DNA of 64,000 nt, taken from positions 2,108,001-2,172,000 of the forward strand of contig JAIQDT010000233.1 in the NCBI GenBank assembly GCA_021521415.1, in the 5' to 3' direction. Positions 1 to 10,334 of the stretch are shown in pieces (the stretch's first letter is position 1; every line of letters begins with the position of its first letter). A model generated the notes under the pieces. The model made no database searches. It was given only the letters and a program-made list of their open reading frames with translations, and had not been told where the DNA came from. Source of the DNA: Bidens hawaiensis. Taxonomy: Eukaryota > Streptophyta > Magnoliopsida > Asterales > Asteraceae. The translations under genes were made by a program, and so were the position numbers.

Positions 1-125
1 CTGTTGCTCTCTAAGAGCTGCATCACCATTACCACCATCATCACCATAACTACCATCACCTCCATGACCACCATCACCTCCGTCACCTCCGTCACCTCCA
101 TCATTACCGTCATTGTTCCCACCTT
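1..125 (-). repeat. Trinucleotide-rich minisatellite encoding a Gly/Asp tract in ORF2
   Basis: The plus strand is a degenerate run of CAYCACC and CATCACCTCC units. Read on the minus strand in the ORF2 frame it gives GGDGGDGGDGG-type sequence just after WIHDDS. The A' copy has a much shorter version at about 29030-29090, so the tract length varies within the family. The open frame on the plus strand here is only a by-product of the repeat. Confidence 0.6.
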
Positions 126-1039
126 CTCCTCCCTCACGCTCGGAAACAGAGTCATCATGGATCCAGCGATCCTCGGGAGGACATACATAATCAGGATTAG
201 CAGGATGACCAATCAATCTCTTGAATCTAGGAGGACGAGCTTGACGGTACAGTTTCATTCTTCTAATGGTGTCTGCTGTCATATTCTCTAATTTAAACTT
301 ATCATTCTCATGATTAGGAGCAAGCACAAATCCCTAATAGCATCATTGACAAATATTTGAACAAAACATGGATACATCAAGAACTTCACACGTCTTTTTC
401 CAGGAATACAATTTTCTTTCATATGATCAAAGATTAACTCAGAAAAATTGTAACGCTTGTTCAGGATAAATGCAACAAATGCTGATTGTAGTGCAATACG
501 ACATTTGTCAAACCCAGCCGTACGTACACCAAGGCAATGAATAAGAACATGAAGTAAATACTTGTATTGGGGACACAAGTATGCCTTGTTATACATAGAC
601 GCAGTAAGACTGCTATCATAAAATAAACGTATGAACAGGCCCTTGATCAGTTCTTTACCATATTCACTCGGATCATCAATTGTATCATCAAATGTAACAC
701 TCGTCAAACTGTTTCAACTGAGACGACAACTGGTTTGTCATTTACCACAACAGCTATATGGTCTTCAACTTCCACATACTGAGCAGTGTTCCAGAATTGA
801 CGAACTATGCTGAATCTAATATCTGGATTAGCAGTAACAGCATAATGGATACGAGATCGGCGTAGAAATGCCAGCATACCACCAAACAAATCCTCATCAG
901 GGAAGTCTGTATCAACAAAAGCACACACATTGTGACGAGGATCATAAGGAAGTAAAAGAGCTTCCTCAGCTGGTTGACCAGCATCTTGAACCTGTGGTGG
1001 TGCATCAATAGGAGGATCTTGTTCCATGTTATCAGCCAT
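1..1039 (-). pseudogene. ORF2 of element A, N-terminal part, frameshifted
   Basis: The ATG at 1039 begins MADNMEQDPP and stays open to 704. The homologous reading continues one frame over from 707 to 288, then in another frame to the window edge. Recognisable blocks are FLRRSRIHYAVTANP, YNKAYLCPQYKYLLHVLIHC, NFSELIFDHMKEN and FLMYP, all shared with the copies at 28046 and 32505. The last part (about 290 to 1) encodes WIHDDS followed by a Gly/Asp-rich repeat. No membrane segment is evident. The family is very common in Asteraceae retroelements, but I know no assigned function. It occupies the position called env-like in Sireviruses. Confidence 0.72.
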
Positions 1040-1043
1040 AATT

Positions 1044-1910
1044 CTGAATAAATAATATTGAATATCAGTAATATGGAAGTTTAGAAGTCACACAAGTGTT
1101 ATATACTTTAAGCATTTAAATGTAAATTATATATAATCATGGTTTAAACCCGTGTGTATAATTAATGTGTCGACGCGGTTAGACCCTTGGACTATTTTAT
1201 TACACTACATAATTAAATTATATTAATTAAATAACTATTTTTTTTTAAAAATGTCATTCGTTAAAACAGTCTGATTCGTTACAAAAGGATAACGAATCGA
1301 CTGATTCGCTATCATGTAAATATTTTAACGAAGAAGAATTAGCGAACCACTATTATAAAATAACGAACTAACTTCTAGTTCGTATCAGATTGACGAATCC
1401 ACATGTGATTTGTTGAGTGAACGATTCGTTGATCTAATTCGTGTGAAATCCTTAACGAATTGAACACAGAGGAGTTACAATTCGCTAAGGTTAACGAATG
1501 GTCAATAATTTTGACTTAATATTTGACTCATAAAGTCAAAATTAACAAGAACACAGTCGGTCAATGTACAAATCAGAGATCAATTAGTCCATAATTTACG
1601 ATGAGTAGCCGAACAAACGACTCTATGAGTCTTGGAAACTCATTGCGAAGCCAATAATACCGTTTATGAGGTTCTAAACCAACAAATAAGTTAGGATTTT
1701 CATGGTGTGTACAGTGTATAAACACCTGAAACAGTAATCAAATAATAAACCCGGCATTCAATAATCAAATTCTAATTAAGGATCACCAAGGGTATCGGAA
1801 CTCTATTCCGATCAAAATGAGATCAAATTTAAGTGTATTAACAGAGTATTAATCGATTATACAGGGTTTCAAAAACCGTAAAAACCCTAATAACAAAATC
1901 ATATAATTAC
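1044..1910 (-). other. Predicted 5' leader intron of ORF2 (element A)
   Basis: Minus-strand donor GATAG|GTAATT lies at 1911/1910. Acceptor TTATTCAG|AAT lies at 1044/1043, five bases before the ORF2 ATG at 1039. The 867-nt interval is AT-rich and contains one TTCGTTA motif cluster. The A' and B copies have donor and acceptor sites in the same relative places, which is the main support. No transcript evidence is available. Confidence 0.45.
1250..1500. repeat. TTCGTTA/TAACGAA motif cluster inside ORF2 leader intron (element A)
   Basis: At least a dozen irregularly spaced occurrences of TTCGTTA or TAACGAA and one-base variants (TTCGCTA, GACGAAT) occur in both orientations. Examples are near 1256, 1274, 1289, 1324, 1360, 1425, 1452 and 1490. 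Each carries a CpG in otherwise AT-rich DNA. Spacing is not periodic, so this is not a simple satellite. Confidence 0.8.
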
Positions 1911-2093
1911 CTATCAAATCTGTGTCATTTTTGACGAAAATCACAAAGAAATGATTATCTATACCTTACGAACACAATGATATACTCAAAAGCCCAAATT
2001 TCGATGATCGAAAAAATATGAAAAATTTGAGCTGGGTAACGTTAAGAGTAAGGAAGAAAGGTGAATAGTATAAGACTATTCGTTTCACGCCGT

Positions 2094-2128
2094 CATATAT
2101 ACCCAGTCCTAACACACACTTCCCAATG
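2094..2128 (-). promoter_or_regulatory. Candidate internal promoter for ORF2 (element A)
   Basis: On the minus strand CATTGGGAAGTGTG (2128-2115) is followed closely by a TATA-like GTATATATGA (2103-2094). The same 14-base block precedes a TATA-like run upstream of the A' ORF2 (27194-27217). A transcript starting about 30 bases downstream would contain a short first exon ending at the donor at 1911. Confidence 0.45.
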
Positions 2129-2129
2129 T

Positions 2130-2360
2130 ACGAATCAAACAGATTCGTTAAAAATTTAAATTAACGAATTATCCAATTCGTTAAAGGAAACATAATACGT
2201 GGCAAAACGAATTATAATCAATTCGTGTCTTGATTCGTTAAAAATGTATAATGAACTAGATGTGTTTCGTTACAGAGTGCGGAAGAGAATTAGGTGAACG
2301 AACTAGACTGTAGTTCGTCAAAAAACCCTAATTCTTTATCCATAATTAACGAATTAAACA
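2130..2360. repeat. TTCGTTA/TAACGAA motif cluster upstream of ORF2 promoter (element A)
   Basis: Dense TTCGTTA, TAACGAA, AACGAATT and TTCGTCA sites in both orientations occupy the region just upstream, on the minus strand, of the candidate TATA box. This is the second of four clusters in element A. The others are in the intron, the gag leader and the LTR. Confidence 0.8.
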
Positions 2361-2469
2361 TTATTTAATTTTAACTTTAAATAAAATAAATCAATGAATT
2401 TTAAATATTAAAATAAATTAAAGATTTAATAAAATTTATATAATAAAAACAAAATTACCGAGAACCTTT

Positions 2470-4974
2470 ATCTCGATAATCAAATACTTTAAGATCCGTT
2501 TCACGTTTTGAAACCGAAATTGGTATCGAGGCAGACTTTGCACTCAGTACATTTATTAACTTAAATTTTTTTTTTGGAATTTTAAATTTTTGTTAAAACG
2601 AAATATTTACAAGAAAATTATTCGAAAACGTTAAAATGTAAAATATTTTTGTGTTTTTGTATGATTTTTCAAAAGCATTACATATTTTTGGAGTTTTGTT
2701 GAGTTTGAGCAGAAAATCATATTGATCAAATTGCCCTTTCATCACAGTTTTATATTTCAGCGATATTATGACTGGCGTTAAGTCGGTCATTGCTATTATT
2801 GTCCACTTAAATCTAATAACAAACTTTCAAGTGTTTTTATGATATGATTAACGGTTCAATTAAAGCACAGACTATCAGATATTATCAGCCTCTAATCTCG
2901 GTTCAAGCTTAATTTGAATTTTGCCATATCACCCAAACTTGACTTAAACCATTATATTATTGATCAGAATTTGAATTTTATAGAAATTTATGAGCAATGC
3001 ATTGATTTTCTTTTATTATGAGTGAGTATGAACAAGTCCATCTTTCGGCTTACATACATTGTATCCCCTGGGGTCTGTTTCTTAATGGTATTAAGACGCA
3101 CGCAAGGGAGGAACCATGTATGACTAACATCGGATTTTGATCAAGTCAGTAATTTAGAAATTTGTACGAAGTACAGCAGTGATCAAGTTTAATGACTTTG
3201 GGTTTGCTCTAAAAGCGAGTGAAATATTCATGCTTATGAATACCCAGATGATTAAGCCGCATAAAGACTCACAGTGTCCAGAACCTCAAAGCTTGTTATT
3301 TGCTTTATTGTATTTTTGGTGATAAAACAATTATAAGGCTTGAGTATGACAGGTTATTACAGTTCTGCCATCCTCACCGAGACTTTTACTAGAGACTAAC
3401 ACATGTTTCAATTTGGCGTTTCTTTATGTTTATATCATATACTTTACTTTACTTTTTTGATTTAAGATCTACCAATGCACCAATGATTAAACACACAGTC
3501 TTTTAAGCTTACTTCTTGCTGGACTTGGAGTCAAGATAGTCAATGTACTATCATTTTCTCTTTTTGCTTCAAAAACTCAAAATTTTGAGGAGCATAAAAC
3601 AAAATAAAGATAAATTTAATCGCCCAGTTAACTTAAGTCTATAAATAAATGGCTAACCTATCAATTCAACAAGTGAATAATATGACCAAAACATGCAAGC
3701 ATGCTTCACAAACTTAAATAACCGACATAATTTTCAGCGAGAAAATAATCTAAAAACGCATAAGGAACGCCCAACTACTTTTCATTATCAGGTGAATGGC
3801 TAACCCGATCATTTACAAGTAAATGTCAGGACCAAACATATACAAGTACATGCCCTTCAAATGTAGATAAGTGACATAATTCTCAGCGAACGCATGCAAA
3901 AATCTTTTTGATTTTTCTCTATACATACATTAAAAACATAATTTCTTTTTTTGTCTTTTTCTCTTTTCTTATAAACAAAATAAATGTCACAATCTTTTTG
4001 GATTTTTGGATTTTTCTGTACTAACTTAAAATACAATCTTTTTGGATTTTCATATTTTAAAATGTTTTTGGTTTTTAAAGGAAAAATATTTAACAAAAGA
4101 AAAACACAATATTTTTTATTTTTCTAAATTTTCAAATGTTTTTAGATTTTATCTATACAAGCGAAAGCACAATCTTTTTGTATTTTCTATATTTTCACCC
4201 CCTAAAACCAAAATAAATTTTAAAAGAAAATTGACAGAAAATAAAGATAGTCATCCTTGGTTAAGGATATCAGCGAGGGTCTTCAATCCATTTAAACCAA
4301 GCAGAAATTGAAAACGCGTTTTGTCAAAAGCTTTGGTAAACAGATGGGCTTTCTGAAAGTCAGTATGTACTTTCTCAAAGTCAATCAACTTTTTCTCAAA
4401 GCAATCCCGTATAAAATGATATTGAATTTCGATATGCTTTGTTTTTGAATGTTGTACGGGATTCTTTGTGATAGAAATTGCAGCAGAATTATCAATCAAA
4501 ATGGGAGTAGTAAGAAACTTTAAACCGTAGTCGCGAATATGTTGTTGTATCCACAAAACCTGGGAAAAGCAACTCGAGGCTGCAACATACTCAGCTTTTG
4601 CGGTTGAAGTGGAGACCGTTGTCTGCTTCTTACTATGCCTGGAAACAAGCCGGTTTACTAAATTTGACAACCTGCAGTCGTTGATTTGAAGTTGATCTTG
4701 CAACCTCCATAGTCCGAGTCTGAGAAGGCAGTAAGCTCAAAGTGATCGTCCTTGGGATACCATAACCCGATGTCTGGATTTCCCCTCAGATACTGAAGTA
4801 TTCGCTTAACCGTAGCTAGGTGAGTCACTCGTGGACTTGCTTGGAACCTAGCACAAAGACAAACAACAAACATAACGTCGGGGCGAGAAGCCATTAGATA
4901 CATTAAAGAACCGATCATGACACGATATACGGTAGGATCAACGGTATCCACCAATTCATCCGGTGATAAATTGT
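2470..4974 (-). repeat. Tandem segmental duplication, unit 1 (pol 3' end plus spacer)
   Basis: This segment is repeated at 4975-7536. Both begin with a TATCGATAAT-like block, run through shared spacer sequence (for instance the segment around 3050-3110 matches 5535-5610), and end in the RT-RNase H coding region at GATAAATTGT. The join at 4974/4975 puts RT coding sequence directly against spacer, as expected of a head-to-tail duplication. By eye the units are highly similar but differ by many substitutions and small indels. Confidence 0.88.
4251..4954 (-). pseudogene. Duplicated RT C-terminus and RNase H fragment (element A)
   Basis: Two overlapping frames (4954-4658 and 4703-4251) encode the end of the RT domain ([33 protein letters not shown]) and the copia RNase H ([20 protein letters not shown], then IDNSAAISITKNPVQHSKTK, then FTKAFDKTRFQFLLGLNGL). 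Relative to the main copy it keeps FSDSDYGG, which the other copy lacks. It is separated from a complete pol by the duplication join and cannot be expressed as a full reverse transcriptase. Confidence 0.85.
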
Positions 4975-7536
4975 ATTATCGATAATTGAATACTTTAAAA
5001 ACGTTTCACTTTTACGAAACATAACTTAAAAGAATATTAAATAATATGTAAAGATAGAATATTTTTGGTATTTTATAATAAAATTTAAAGAATGTATGTA
5101 CAAAGAAGTATCCGACCATTAAAAAAATGGATAATCTTTTTGTGTGTTTCTATGATTTATCAAAAGGAGTACATATTTTTGTGTTTTTGTTGAGTTTGAG
5201 CAGAGAATCATATTGACCAAAGTGCCCTTTCATCACAGTTTTATATTTCAGCGATATTATGATTGGCGTTAGGTCGGTCATTGGTATTGTTGTCCACTTA
5301 AATCTAATAACAAACTTTCAAGTGTTTTTGTGATATGATTAACGGTTCAATTATTGCACAGAATATCAGAAACTATCAGCCTCTAATCTCGGTTCAAGCT
5401 TAATTTGATTTTTGCCATATCACCCCAACTTTACTTAAACCATTATATTGTTGATCAAAATATATTTTAAAGAAATTTATGAGCAATGCATTGTTTTTCT
5501 GCTACTGTGAGTGAATATGCACTAGTCCATATGTCGGCTTACATACATTGTATCCCCTGGGGTCCGGTTCTTAACGGTATTAAGACGCACGCAAGGGAGG
5601 ATCCATGTATGACTAACAGCAAATTTTGATCAAGTCAGTAATTTGGATTTGTACGAGGTACAGCAGTGATCAAGTTTAATGACTTTGGGTTTGCTCTAAA
5701 AGCGAATGAAATATTCATGCATATGAATACCCAGATGATTAAGCCGCATAATGACTCACAGTGTCCAGAACCTCAAAGCTTGTTATTTGCTTTATTTTAT
5801 TTTTGGATGATCAAACAAGTATAAGGCTTGAGTATGACAGGTTATTACATTTCTGCCATCCTCACCGAGACTTTTCTAGAGACTAACACCTCTTTCAATT
5901 TGGCGTTTCTTTATGTTTATATCACATACTTTACTTTACTTGGTTGTTTTCAGACCTACCAATGCACCAATGCAATTAAGCATACAGTATTTTAAGCTTA
6001 CTTTTTGCTGGACTTGGAGTCAAGATAATCAATGCTATCATTTTCTCTTTTTGCTTCATAAACTCAAAATTTTGAGGAGCATAAAAAACAAAATAAAGAT
6101 AAATTTAATCGCCCAGTTAACTTAAGTCTATAAATAAATGGCTGTTCTATCAATTCAACAAGTGAATAACAGTACCAAGACATGCAAGCATGCTTCACAA
6201 ACTTAAATAACCGAAATAATTTTTAGCGAGAAAATAATCTAAAAACGCATAACAAACGCCCCAACTATTTTCCATTATCAGGTAAATGGCTAACCTGATC
6301 ATTTACAAGTAAATGTCAGGACCAAACATATACACGTACATGCCCTTCAAGTGTAGATAGTTGACATAATTTTCAGCGAACGCATGCAAAAATCTTTTTG
6401 GTTTTTCTCTATACAAACTTTAAAAAACACAATATTTTTGTCTTTTTCAATTTTTCTTATAAACAAAATAAACTTCACAGTCTTTTTGGATTTTCGGATT
6501 TTTCTGTACAAACTGAAAAATACATTCTTTTTGGATTTTCAAATTTTAAAATGTCTTTGGTTTTTCAAAATATTTTAAACGAAAACATTAAAGAAAAGAA
6601 AGCAATCTTTTTGGATTTTTAGGAATTTTTAACGTTTTTGGATTTTTTCTATACAGATATTTTATCTATACAGACGAAAACACAATCTTTTTGTATTTTC
6701 TAGATTTTCAAATGTTTTTGGATTTTATCTATACAGACGAAAAACACAATCTTTTTGTATTTTCTAGATTTTCACCCCCTAAAACAAAAATAAATTTTAA
6801 AAGAAAAATTACATAAAATAAAGATAGTCATCCTTGTTTAAGGATATCAGCTAGGGTCTTCAATCCGTTTAAACCAAGCAAAAAATGAAAACGCGTTTTG
6901 TCAAAAGCTTTGGTAAACAGGTCGACTTTCTTAAAGTCAGAATGTACTTTCTCAAGGTCAATCAACTTCTTCTCAAAGCAATCCCGTATAAAGTGATGTC
7001 GAATTTCGATATGTTTTGTTTTCGAATGTTGTACAGGATTCTTTGTGATAGAAATTGCAGCAGAATTATCAATCAGAATAGGAGTAGTAAGAAATTTCAA
7101 ACCGTAGTCGCGGAGATGTTGTTGTATCCATAAAACCTGGGAAAAACAACTCGAGGCTGCAACATACTCAGCTTCGGCGGTTGAAGTGGAGATCGTTGTC
7201 TGCTTCTTACACGCCAGGAAAAAGCCGGTTTCCTAAAAATTGACATCCTGCAGTCGTTGATTTGATGTTGATCTTGCAACCTCCATAGTGCAGTAAGATC
7301 AAAAGTATCATCCTTGGGGTACCACAACCCGATGTCTGGATTTCCCCTCAAATACTGAAGAATTCTCTTAACCGCAGCTAGATGAGTCACTCGTGGACTT
7401 TCTTGAAACCAAGCACAAAGACAAACAGCAAACATAACGTCAGGGCGAGAAGCCGTTAGATACATTAAAGAACCGATCATAGCACGATAGAGGGTAGGAT
7501 CAATGGTATCCTCCAATTCATCGGGTGATAAATTGT
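4975..7536 (-). repeat. Tandem segmental duplication, unit 2
   Basis: Partner of 2470-4974 and contiguous with the rest of pol. The T-rich spacer at 5100-6830 matches 2640-4250, with extra short repeats of a TTTTTGGATTTT-type string around 6600-6770 that explain most of the length difference. No ORF2 lies between the units, so the duplication copied only the pol end and the downstream spacer. Confidence 0.88.
6828..7260 (-). pseudogene. RNase H domain of element A (main copy)
   Basis: The frame 7100-6828 holds the C-terminal half: IDNSAAISITKNPVQHSKTK, IEIRHHFIRD, FTKAFDKTRFHFLLGLNGL. The N-terminal half lies in another frame up to about 7260. The FSDSDYGG block of the duplicated copy is deleted here at about 7288, which causes the frame change that ends the RT frame in unrelated residues. 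RNase H normally removes the RNA template during reverse transcription. Confidence 0.8.
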
Positions 7537-8641
7537 GACCCACTAGAAGAGGAGTAGAAGGGATATTTCTGGCAGAAATTTTGAATCGGCTCAAGACGTC
7601 GTTCACATACTTAGTCTGGTGAATAAAGATTCCGTTAGCAGACTGGTGAACCTGCAACCCTAAAAAGAAATTCATCTCTCCCATCAAACTCATCTCGAAC
7701 TTTGTTTGCATGGACTTCTCGAACTCCTTACACAACGTGTCGTTTGTTGACCTAAAGATAATGTCGTAGACATAAATCTGAACTAGGAGAAGATCGTCAC
7801 CAACAGTTTTATGAAATAAAGTGCAGTCGACAGTTCCTCGTTTGAAGCCATTATCAGTCAGATGGTCGGCAAGCGTGCCATACCAAGCTCTCGGGGCTTG
7901 ATGTAAACCATACAGGGCCTTGTTTAATCGGTAAACTCGGTCCAGATAATCAGGATCTTCAAAACCAGGAGGCTGTAAAACAAACACTTCCTCGTGTAGT
8001 TCACCATTGAGAAAAGCACTTTTCACATCCATTTGATTGACTTTAATATTCTTGTAAGCCGCATAAGCCAGAAAGTTTCTTATAGCTTCCAATCTTGCAA
8101 CCGGAGCATATACCTCAGTGTAGTCTATACCCTCTTGCTGATGAAAACCTTGCACCACTAGCAGTGCTATGTTTCTCACGATCACACAACGATCGTCCTT
8201 TTTATCCTTATGAGCAGCATATGCCAGGAAGATTCGAATCGACTCTAATCTTACAACTGGAGCATATACTTCTGTGTAATCAATACTCTTTTGCTGATGA
8301 AAACCTTGCACTACTAGACGTGCTTTGTTTCTAACAATCAACCCTCGATCGTCTTTCTTACACTTAAATACCCACTTAGTCGGAATCGCTTTCTTGACTC
8401 TAGCAGGCTTGTCTATTAAATCCCAAACACCCAAACGTGCAAATTGCTGTAATTCTTCTTGCATAGCTTCTACCCAAGAAGGATCTTCAAGTGCCTTACG
8501 AGTCGTCGTTGGCTCAACTTGAGATAGAAAGCAAGTGAATTTTGCAAGATTTACAATTCCCGATGAATGTAAATCGGTATAAGCACATAATACGTTATTA
8601 TCACTTGACGAAGCAACTTGATGACGTGTACGGACGCCCAC
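7097..8641 (-). pseudogene. Reverse transcriptase domain of element A
   Basis: A 514-residue open frame. It begins in the IN-RT linker and contains [65 protein letters not shown] and [15 protein letters not shown], all copia RT landmarks. Two defects stand out. The catalytic YVDD box reads YVYD (codon at 7766-7768), removing one metal-binding aspartate. Residues 95-146 are repeated as 147-198, inserting a second copy of the LVVQGFHQQ / TEVYAPV region. The last 60 or so residues are out of frame relative to RNase H. Enzyme activity is very unlikely. Confidence 0.9.
8048..8359 (-). repeat. 156-bp in-frame tandem duplication within RT
   Basis: Bases 8359-8204 and 8203-8048 encode two versions of one 52-residue block. 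Each begins KKDDR and contains LVVQGFHQQ and [10 protein letters not shown], then FLAYAA. Substitutions have accumulated between the two, so the duplication is not recent. It preserves the frame. Confidence 0.9.
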
Positions 8642-8686
8642 ATCAAGTTCTCTAATGATGTTTTCCTGTGGATAATATCCATGAAT

Positions 8687-9055
8687 CTAAAGAGTGGGAT
8701 TCTCAGGAACAACAATAATATCAAATAAGTTAGTGTAATGCTCACCAAGTTCAGGAGATGAAACATTATCACTGTCAAGTTCAATAACTTGATCATCATC
8801 ATCAGAAGAAGTAAAATTATCAACATTAACTGGAGAAGCAACATGTGGTTCTTCAGTTGGAGCATCAGGTTGAGCTTCAATATCATTAGAACTTGAAAAT
8901 CTTGGAATTGCCAAATGTTCTTCAAAGTATGCTCGAACCAGGTCTTCGTCTATGTGTTCAGTTGATGGAGTAAATGAATTAAATAAATTATCGTAGTCAA
9001 ACATCCAATCGGGACCTTTCTCTTGAGTAGGAGTTGTGTACTTTTGACAGTCCAC
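8687..9055 (-). pseudogene. Integrase-RT linker region of element A
   Basis: This acidic, serine-rich open frame of 122 residues lies between the integrase C-terminus and the RT. Such poorly conserved linkers are normal in copia polyproteins. It ends in a stop at about 8687, and the reading resumes in another frame at 8641. Assigned by position only. Confidence 0.6.
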
Positions 9056-9073
9056 ATGGTACCACTCTTCTAT

Positions 9074-9958
9074 TCAACCAGATGTAAAATTGAATACCCT
9101 TTTCTTTGGAGATGCATATCCCAAGAAATACCCTTCGATAGTTTTTTCCTCAAATTTACCCGCATCCTTCTTCAACATTGTACACGGACACCCAAAAGGT
9201 TCCAGGTACTTTAAATTAGGTTTTCGATTATTCAATAACTCATAACTTTTCTTTTTGAGTCTTTCAACGGTTAGAACCCGATTAAGAGTATAGCAAGTTG
9301 TATTCACAGCCTCATTCCAGAATTGGACGGGAAGCTTAGAAACAGCGAGCATTGTACGTGCAGCTTCAATCAAGGTTCGATTCTTTCGTTCAGCAACACC
9401 ATTTTGTTGAGGTACATAAGGTGCACTGTATTCTCGATGAATTCCTTTTTGAACACAAAAGAAATCCAATAAAGTGTTTTTGAATTCAGTACCATTATCA
9501 CTTTGGATTCTTCTCACCTTTTGTTTGTAAAGCGATTCGACCTTGGTGAGAAGGTTTTGTACCTAAACCGGTGTTTGATCTTTAGAGCTCATAAATAACA
9601 CCCATGAGTATCTTGAATAATCATCAGTCACCACTAGACAATACCAATCCCCATAAATACTCGCACGATTCACAGGACCAAATAAATCCATATGAAGTCG
9701 TTCAAGAGGAGTATTAATGGAATTCAATAATTTAGAAGGATGTGTCTTCTTCTTCTGCTTGCCCTTTTTGCATGCAACGCAGTGATCGGATAATTTAAAA
9801 CTCTTCAACGAGACACCTTCCACTAAATCATTAGCCATCAAATAATTCATCTTTCTAACATGTATGTGACACATTCTACGATGCCATAGAATCGAGTCTT
9901 TCTCTGTTGCTTTTGAGACAAAACATGTTTCAATCGGTGTGGATACATTAGAGCTCAT
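9074..9958 (-). pseudogene. Integrase of element A (zinc-binding and catalytic core)
   Basis: The frame 9958-9563 carries the HHCC region (LWHRRMCHIH, then CVACKKGK) and the first catalytic aspartate in HMDLFGPV. The frame 9517-9074 carries RIQSDNGTEF (second Asp) and PQQNGVAERKNRTL (catalytic Glu), then QFWNEAVNTTCYTLNRVL and EGYFLGYASPKKRVF. All three core acidic residues remain, but a stop and frame interruption lies between the halves (9563-9517). The integrase would insert the cDNA into host DNA in the nucleus. Confidence 0.88.
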
Positions 9959-10073
9959 GTTTAAGACATAAATATCATTCTATCGTGGTGGTCGCATGAC
10001 AACCATGTCCTCGGGAATAACATAACCCGGTTTCAAGATAAGACATTCTTTGTCAATAAATTTTATCACAAAT

Positions 10074-10298
10074 CTACGATATACTTAATAAGTTATGATC
10101 CACCTTATCACAATAATTTACTTTCTCAAACGTAATGTGACCATTTGAAACTTCACCCTCTTGTGTGATCATGCCCCCAGAATTCCCAGCAAATACCACA
10201 TAACCCCCTTGAATATTTCTCACGTTGGTTAATTGGTCGAGATTCCTAGTGATATGACGAGAACATCCACTATCCATTATCCAGTTTTCACCAGACAA
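10074..10298 (-). pseudogene. Aspartic protease region of element A
   Basis: The sequence WIMDSGCSRHITRN contains the copia protease active site in its Sirevirus form (DSGCSRH). It is followed by a glycine-rich flap-like stretch and DHNLLSIS, the usual lead-in to the pre-integrase domain. The protease would cut Gag-Pol. The flanking frames are broken, so no continuous polyprotein exists. Confidence 0.82.
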
Positions 10299-10334
10299 AG
10301 TCTTGGACGTACCCTACACACAAAATAAAGATGA

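Noticed and set aside
4..291. Thr/Ile-rich open frame on the plus strand
   Set aside because: It is the antisense of the Gly/Asp minisatellite in ORF2; low complexity and no homology.
1250..1500. CRISPR-like reading of the repeated TTCGTTA motifs
   Set aside because: Motifs are 7-8 bases, irregularly spaced and in both orientations, in plant-type DNA with no cas genes.
2593..2790. Short minus-strand ORF in the spacer as a separate gene
   Set aside because: Lies in duplicated T-rich spacer; not preserved as an open frame in the second unit or in A'.
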